From: an uncultured Bacteroidales bacterium
Lineage (GTDB): Bacteria; Bacteroidota; Bacteroidia; Bacteroidales; WCHB1-69
Assembly (NCBI GenBank): GCA_900321845.1
Contig: ONXT01000252.1
Location: 1 to 7,421, forward strand
Reading direction: 5' to 3'
Length of the DNA: 7,421 nucleotides
In this document: piece after piece, positions 1-4,714 of the stretch
Numbering within the stretch: the first letter of the stretch is position 1
How the letters are laid out: every line of letters starts with the position of its first letter
The notes under the pieces: generated by a model
Database searches by the model: none
The model's input: only the letters and a program-made list of their open reading frames with translations
What the model was told of the DNA's origin: nothing
Program-made: the position numbers and the translations under genes

Positions 1-1394
1 CACCAATCCAAATCAATCGCGATTCGGAATCCGACTTTTTCAAACAGCTGAAGCAGGCCAAAGTCACCCCCATCGAACCCGTATTCGTCGACTATCCGTC
101 GGCAATCCAATTTGCCGATTTTCACAAAATGCCCGTTGCATCCGTCAAGAACGTTGAAAACAGCACTTTCGACCTGAGAATCGTGTATCCCATCGGTGAA
201 ATGATGGACAAAAACATGCCGATTGTGGCCGATTACACCAATTTTTTGAGTACAAAAAACCACTCACAGAGTGAGATCAAGCAGCTTTTCTACGAATTGG
301 CCTGCAACTTCTCCGCCTACTGCAGCGACGATGAATTTGTAATCCGGCTCTCCGGCCTTTCGGAGAATTTCGACAAAGCACTGCAACTAACCACCGACCT
401 GATGGAAAATGCCGTGATGAGCGACAACGATGATTTCAGCAAGATGATTGAAACGAGAGTCAAAAACATGTACGACGCGCAACACAAACAGGACAACGTG
501 CTCTCCGCCCTCAGAATTTATGGGGAATACGGCCCTGAATTAGTGAAATACTCTCTGAAACCCGACGAAATGAAAGCGCTGTCAGGACAAGAGATTTTCA
601 ACTCATGGCAAGAACTGAAGAAGAACACCTTCAAAATCTACTATTACGGTCCGCTCACCAACGCCAAACTGAAAAAATCGTTGGACAAGAACTTCTACAA
701 ACTGCCGGCGGAATTTCTACCCATCAAACCGAAAGCGGAGTTCAAGCATCGTGAAGTAACTGAAAACCAAGTACTTTTCGTTCCTTACGATGCCAAACAG
801 TCGCGCTTGGTCACCTACTCCAACGGTCCGCTTTTCAATGCGGGACTCGTGCCAGTGGTAACGATGTACAACACCTACTTCGGCGGCGGGATGAACGCCA
901 TCGTTTTCCAAGAGATGCGCGAAAAACGCTCCCTCGCCTACACCGCCCAATCCTCCTTCATCCCCCCTGCTGAAAAAGACGAGATTTTCTACAACTACTC
1001 ATTCATCGGCACCCAAAACGACAAAGTAATCGATGCATGGGAGGCATTTGACGGACTCTTCAACCAAATGCCACTTTCGGAAAGCGCCTTCACTTTAGCG
1101 AAAGAAAACCTCAAAACCACCCTTGCCTCAACACGTTACACCAAAATGGGAATCCTCACCTCCTACATCAGCAACCAGAAAAAAGGCTACAACTACGACT
1201 ACCGCAAGGATGTTTATAACGCCATCGACGGCTTCACTTTGGACAATATCAGCAAATTCAATGCCGAATACGTCAAAGACAAACCCAAAATCTATATGAT
1301 GGTGGCCAGACAGAAAGACATCGATTTCACCCCCTTGAAAGAAAAGTTCGGACAGGTACAGCACCTGAACCTGAAAGATATTTTCGGATATTAG
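1..1394 (+). CDS. M16 family (insulinase-like) peptidase, C-terminal half, 5' partial
   Basis: The reading frame is open from position 3 to a TAG at 1392-1394, giving 463 visible residues. The ATG at 129 is internal, because the protein-like sequence continues upstream of it (VTPIEPVFVDYPSAIQF). M16 proteins are clam-shaped zinc peptidases that degrade peptides or small unfolded proteins, and long Bacteroidetes members carry two M16 units in one chain. The visible part fits the second unit. A segment at about residues 85-130 occupies the place of the HxxEH zinc site but reads LFYEL (285-299), so both histidines are missing and this half should be non-catalytic. The C-terminal M16 domain is clear: YFGGGMNAIVFQEMRE, followed by Arg306 (918-920) and Tyr313 (939-941), spaced seven apart like the substrate-binding Arg/Tyr pair of insulin-degrading enzyme. 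The catalytic unit and any signal peptide must lie left of the window. The family call is firm. The substrate and cell location are unknown. Confidence 0.9.
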   Translation, partial: PIQINRDSESDFFKQLKQAKVTPIEPVFVDYPSAIQFADFHKMPVASVKNVENSTFDLRIVYPIGEMMDKNMPIVADYTNFLSTKNHSQSEIKQLFYELACNFSAYCSDDEFVIRLSGLSENFDKALQLTTDLMENAVMSDNDDFSKMIETRVKNMYDAQHKQDNVLSALRIYGEYGPELVKYSLKPDEMKALSGQEIFNSWQELKKNTFKIYYYGPLTNAKLKKSLDKNFYKLPAEFLPIKPKAEFKHREVTENQVLFVPYDAKQSRLVTYSNGPLFNAGLVPVVTMYNTYFGGGMNAIVFQEMREKRSLAYTAQSSFIPPAEKDEIFYNYSFIGTQNDKVIDAWEAFDGLFNQMPLSESAFTLAKENLKTTLASTRYTKMGILTSYISNQKKGYNYDYRKDVYNAIDGFTLDNISKFNAEYVKDKPKIYMMVARQKDIDFTPLKEKFGQVQHLNLKDIFGY

Positions 1395-1422
1395 TTTTTT
1401 ATTAAAAAAAACTCTAATTTTG
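1391..1422 (+). promoter_or_regulatory. Candidate Bacteroidetes-type promoter for the downstream membrane protein gene
   Basis: TAATTTTG at 1415-1422 matches the Bacteroidetes sigma-ABfr -7 consensus TAnnTTTG exactly. Twenty bases upstream, TTAG at 1391-1394 is a three-of-four match to the -33 element TTTG; it overlaps the stop codon of the M16 gene. Transcription would start around 1428-1432, leaving a leader of roughly 95 bases before the ATG at 1526. A weak A/T hairpin (7-bp stem 1394-1400 with 1406-1412) overlaps the spacer. The -7 match is good but short in AT-rich DNA, so chance is a real alternative. Confidence 0.4.
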
Positions 1423-1453
1423 TAACTTGTTAAAAATCATCTTGATTTATTAT

Positions 1454-1496
1454 AAAAGATTGATATTCAATCAATTATAATCAAAAAGATTGTATT
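1454..1496 (+). repeat. Direct repeat pair AAAAGATTG(A)TATT with an internal inverted repeat
   Basis: AAAAGATTGATATT at 1454-1467 is repeated as AAAAGATTGTATT at 1484-1496, so the copies are offset by 30 bases and differ by one deleted base. The first copy also forms the inverted repeat GATTGA-TAT-TCAATC (1458-1472). The second copy pairs with the bases just before it, AATC-AAAAA-GATT (1479-1491). The pair lies in the leader between the candidate promoter and the ATG at 1526, which would suit a regulator-binding site or a weak leader RNA structure. The composition is very AT-rich, so such matches come easily by chance. No known operator is recognised. Confidence 0.35.
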
Positions 1497-1525
1497 ATTT
1501 TATTGGGGTTCTGACAAATTTTGAC

Positions 1526-3859
1526 ATGGAAATAATCATTTACGGCATAAAAGAGGGATTTAGAGTGCTTTATCTGACTGACGGAGCATCGTTAAGCTGG
1601 GTGTATGATGCGCGCGTTGAAAATCCCGACAAGGCGAGCATCGGGCAGAGCGCCTACGCAGTAGCCTCCGTAAACAACGGGTTTACGTTCACCAAGTATC
1701 TCATTACCAAAAACTTAGCATACAATGGGACTGAGACTTATGCAACGGTGGGCAATGTCGCTTTTCTGCTTTATTTAAGCAAGGATGAAAAAATGTCGGG
1801 AGCCGACATCCACGCTTTGTTGGATAATTTGTCGGAAGAATTCGCCGTTCACTACATTCACGACGGACAAATGGGCAAACTGACGCCAGACGGAAAAATA
1901 GAGGAGGAAAAGGGAAACTGGGATTTCGTCGCGCATGTCATTGCACCCTACGAAAGTCTTGTCAGCCAGCGCACACCGGAAGAGGCGGTGGCCATGTCAG
2001 CTGGCACCCAAGAGCCTGCCTACTTCTACTACACCTCAAACAACCAGCTCGAATATTGCATGGAACAGCACTGGCCCTATTACCAGCACTACCGACAAGT
2101 GATATTTGTAAGCAGTGATTTGAAAGATTTGCCGTCCAACCCGCTTCGCTCACTCCGCCACGACGACACGCAGAACCTCACGGCGGCATCACCCTCCCAC
2201 GACAACGAGACACTCACAAAAACAACTGATAATCAACCAATTAAAGAAAAAAGAGCTACTAAACCCGAAGCAGTGAAAGTACCCGTTGACAAGAAAAACG
2301 AGGTGACACTCTCGCTTACCGTGGTAGATGAAATGGGTAATGCCGTTCCAGAAGTGACCTTGGTTCGCATCAGCGAGCAAGGGGAAACCGAAATGACCTT
2401 CCGAAGCGGAATGATTTCGTTTGAAGGGGCTGAAATGGAGGATTTGTGGATGGTGATGACAGCCAATGGGAACATGATTTCCGAAACTTTCAAGCCATCC
2501 GACTATTCAGATCAGGTTCTTCCTTCCGTTGTCCTGCGTCTGCACAAGCGCAAAGTGGTGACTTTCAAAGTGATAGATGCTAAAAAGTCGAACACTGAAT
2601 TAGAGAACGCCACCATTAGGATTACCTACAACGGAAACACGGAAGTGTTGGAAGGGAATCAACGCATTTTTGAAGCCGACGAGCTCAAAAGACACTTCCA
2701 ACTGAGCATAGCCTGCGATGGCTACGCCGAACAGTTCTCGCTCTTCTCGCCTGAGACCTGCAACGACATTTTTGTCGTCAAGATGGAAAAGGAAATCCAG
2801 ACCGAAAAAACCAAGGGCAACGGCACCGACAATCCCTTTACGGGCGGCGGTTACGTCAAACCCAATCCCAAAATCGGCCTGAAGATCCTCGTCTCATTCC
2901 TGCTGGTCGCGGTAATCGGTGGCATTGTCGCATTGAGCATCTTCTTCTTCGGTAATAGAGAATCCAAAATTCCGCCTTATATCTCCTCTGAAAAAGTACA
3001 GCAGTATCTCAATGACAATGCATTGAACATCAACATGTTGTCCGTTTATTTGGATTCATGCAAGGATGCCGAGACCATTCTGCTGACGGAAGCCACCCCT
3101 GAAACAAAGCAGCAGGCCCAAAAATACGTGGATTTGCAAGAGCAATTGGATTGCGCAATCACATGGCGCAATGCCGTGGATGGCGGCGACATCGCCTTGG
3201 CACAAAACAACTATTTCCCCCAAGATTCTTCCCTCTATTTTGTGATGAAAGGCATCAGTCATTCTGAAATTGAAGACATCAGCGGAGCACTGAAAGACCC
3301 CGCCGCACACACCCCCGACCTGACCGTACCGCAAGTGGGCACATTCATCATCAATGTGTCCAAATTCCTTGAAATCAAACGTGCTTACGAACAAAGTTCA
3401 AAGGACTCCACAACCGCCGACACCACCTACAAACGTTTACTTCAACGCATTGACAATCTTCATTTGGCAGATTTGGCCTTGGTTTCCAATGTCCGCACCT
3501 CTATTTGCCAACGTCTGGGCATTTCCACCGAAACCGCCCGCCCAGCCGAACAAACACCTGCTGCACCGTCAGCCGCACCAACGGCTCAACCCACCAAGCC
3601 AGCCGCCCAGCCGCGCACTGAAGCCGAACAGTTCCAAGCCGACTTCTGGAACCTCGTTCACAGCGGCAGCAACGATTTTGAAGCATACAAGGATTTAAGG
3701 AACAAAGCGAAGAAACTGAAAACCGTCTCCGTTGACAACTGCCCGGAACTCAACTACCTGCACTCAATGACGGAAAACATGAAGAATCCGACTTGGCAAC
3801 GCTTCAAAACGCTGACTCCGGCACAGAAAAAGAAAGCCCAGAAGATAGAAGAACTTTAA
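1526..3859 (+). CDS. Single-span membrane protein of unknown function with an N-terminal Bacteroidetes-specific domain and two beta-sandwich repeats
   Basis: Not assignable to a characterised protein. I choose the ATG at 1526 (777 aa); the frame can be extended to a TTG at 1490, but that lies within a repeat and adds a poor-looking leader. Layout in ATG numbering: residues 1-215, a domain starting MEIIIYGIKEGFRVLY and ending near SNPLRSLRH, which I recall from uncharacterised Bacteroidetes proteins; 216-258, a charged linker; 259-341 and 342-425, two similar beta-rich units (TLSLTVVDEMGNAVPEVTL; VTFKVIDAKKSNTELENATI) resembling carboxypeptidase-regulatory/PEGA-like sandwiches; about 454-476, one transmembrane helix (ILVSFLLVAVIGGIVALSIFFF); about 485-670, a mostly helical region; 671-701, a Pro/Ala-rich linker; 702-777, a Lys-rich helical end. 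There is no signal peptide, and Lys residues before the helix predict the N-terminal half in the cytoplasm and the C-terminal 300 residues in the periplasm. A signalling or scaffold role across the inner membrane is only a guess. The gene is intact. It converges on the DUF4292 gene. Confidence 0.85.
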   Translation: MEIIIYGIKEGFRVLYLTDGASLSWVYDARVENPDKASIGQSAYAVASVNNGFTFTKYLITKNLAYNGTETYATVGNVAFLLYLSKDEKMSGADIHALLDNLSEEFAVHYIHDGQMGKLTPDGKIEEEKGNWDFVAHVIAPYESLVSQRTPEEAVAMSAGTQEPAYFYYTSNNQLEYCMEQHWPYYQHYRQVIFVSSDLKDLPSNPLRSLRHDDTQNLTAASPSHDNETLTKTTDNQPIKEKRATKPEAVKVPVDKKNEVTLSLTVVDEMGNAVPEVTLVRISEQGETEMTFRSGMISFEGAEMEDLWMVMTANGNMISETFKPSDYSDQVLPSVVLRLHKRKVVTFKVIDAKKSNTELENATIRITYNGNTEVLEGNQRIFEADELKRHFQLSIACDGYAEQFSLFSPETCNDIFVVKMEKEIQTEKTKGNGTDNPFTGGGYVKPNPKIGLKILVSFLLVAVIGGIVALSIFFFGNRESKIPPYISSEKVQQYLNDNALNINMLSVYLDSCKDAETILLTEATPETKQQAQKYVDLQEQLDCAITWRNAVDGGDIALAQNNYFPQDSSLYFVMKGISHSEIEDISGALKDPAAHTPDLTVPQVGTFIINVSKFLEIKRAYEQSSKDSTTADTTYKRLLQRIDNLHLADLALVSNVRTSICQRLGISTETARPAEQTPAAPSAAPTAQPTKPAAQPRTEAEQFQADFWNLVHSGSNDFEAYKDLRNKAKKLKTVSVDNCPELNYLHSMTENMKNPTWQRFKTLTPAQKKKAQKIEEL

Positions 3860-3870
3860 TCAGCAAAGAG
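3860..3870. other. 11-bp convergent intergenic junction without a visible terminator
   Basis: The TAA of the plus-strand membrane protein gene ends at 3859, and the TAG of the minus-strand DUF4292 gene occupies 3871-3873. The eleven bases between them (TCAGCAAAGAG) hold no hairpin, and I find no GC-rich stem plus T-run in the flanking coding ends on either strand. Both transcripts therefore probably end inside the opposite gene, giving overlapping 3' ends. Confidence 0.7.
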
Positions 3871-4710
3871 CTACTTCAGTTCGATTTCGGAAAACGTGTC
3901 CGGGATTTTAATGGACGTGGGGCCGGGAACATCCAAGCGGACGTTCTTCAAATCGGCTTGGAGAAGCACATCCTCATCCCCAATTTCAACAATCATTTTA
4001 TAAAAAGAGAGATGGACGGAATCGCCTTCGGTGACCGGACCATAATCATCGTAACGGATGACCACATCGTGAAGGGATTTCAAATCGGTGATGTCATTCT
4101 TTACGATATGCTGTGTAAATGGCTGGATGTCAATTTCTTGCATTAAGGAACAGGTTTGATCCTGCCGCATACGCAAAGGCGAAATATAACGCCAATTCCC
4201 GTCCGCCTCCATCTGATACCGTATTGGATTGAAATGAGGAAAATCGCAGGCATTCAGCAAGGCCTGAATCATCTGGAAATCCAACGGAAGATCTAATACC
4301 GCATACAAAAAACCGTAATCGCCGCGATAATACTCTTTGCTAAGTTTGTTGACATAAATCAGAGAATCAGGTGTCAGCACCAACCGCGCCAACTCAATGC
4401 CCGACTTGTGGAGGTTCAAGTATATCAAGCTGTCGATGCGATTGACAAAAAAGCATTGGAAAGCGAGTTCCTGATCATCTTTTTTCAGATTCACCTTCAT
4501 CTGGTAAGAGATCCATTGATAACCGGCATCCTTGACATATATATTTAAAACGCTATCGGGCTGGGAAACCCCATCTTTAAGTCTCTTAAGGTTATCCGTG
4601 TTGATTTGGATGTTGTCATTTGAAATTCTGACAACCTCCATTGCAGATTGGGCGGAAGCCAAAGTCCCGCCCAACAGCATTAATATGCACAATATCTTAA
4701 ATTTCAACAT
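3871..4710 (-). CDS. DUF4292 family envelope protein with signal peptide
   Basis: A complete 279-residue protein starting at the ATG at 4708-4710. Residues 1-20 form a signal peptide: Lys3 and Lys5, a hydrophobic core ILCILMLLGGTL, and a signal peptidase I site ASA|Q at 18-21. The family core is at about 92-155: RIDSLIYLNL, GIELARLVLTPDSLIYVNKL (105-124), the YRGDY motif (128-132), and the helix-like DLPLDFQMIQALLNA. The chain ends IPDTFSEIEL, like the IP-x-x-(Y/F)-x-x-I tail of DUF4292. The family is Bacteroidetes-specific, of unknown biochemical function, and to my knowledge resembles the beta-barrel LolA/LolB lipoprotein carriers, so a periplasmic or outer-membrane lipid or lipoprotein-handling role is plausible but unproven. 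Many members are lipoproteins; here no lipobox is visible, as Cys8 sits inside the hydrophobic core. The gene starts one base after the stop of the upstream T9SS cargo gene, so the two should be co-translated. Confidence 0.85.
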   Translation of the reverse strand: MLKFKILCILMLLGGTLASAQSAMEVVRISNDNIQINTDNLKRLKDGVSQPDSVLNIYVKDAGYQWISYQMKVNLKKDDQELAFQCFFVNRIDSLIYLNLHKSGIELARLVLTPDSLIYVNKLSKEYYRGDYGFLYAVLDLPLDFQMIQALLNACDFPHFNPIRYQMEADGNWRYISPLRMRQDQTCSLMQEIDIQPFTQHIVKNDITDLKSLHDVVIRYDDYGPVTEGDSVHLSFYKMIVEIGDEDVLLQADLKNVRLDVPGPTSIKIPDTFSEIELK

Positions 4711-4714
4711 ATTA
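4708..4714 (-). other. Tight stop-start junction (TAATATG), likely translational coupling
   Basis: Read on the minus strand, the TAA of the large surface protein (4714-4712), one spacer base, and the ATG of the DUF4292 gene (4710-4708) give TAATATG. No Shine-Dalgarno-like run precedes the ATG. Ribosomes finishing the upstream gene could restart here, which supports a shared mRNA and a fixed output ratio of the two proteins. Confidence 0.75.

Noticed and set aside
1394..1412. A/T hairpin (GTTTTTT-ATTAA-AAAAAAC) as a terminator of the M16 gene
   Set aside because: The stem has six A-T pairs and one G-C pair, is too weak for an intrinsic terminator, and is not followed by a clean T-run. It is noted only as part of the candidate promoter region.
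3056..3394. 112-codon minus-strand open frame inside the membrane protein gene
   Set aside because: Antisense to a well-formed coding frame; Cys/Gly/Phe-rich sequence without domain features.
3793..4146. 117-codon plus-strand open frame spanning the convergent junction
   Set aside because: It starts inside the membrane protein gene and runs antisense through the DUF4292 gene, whose minus-strand protein has clear family motifs.
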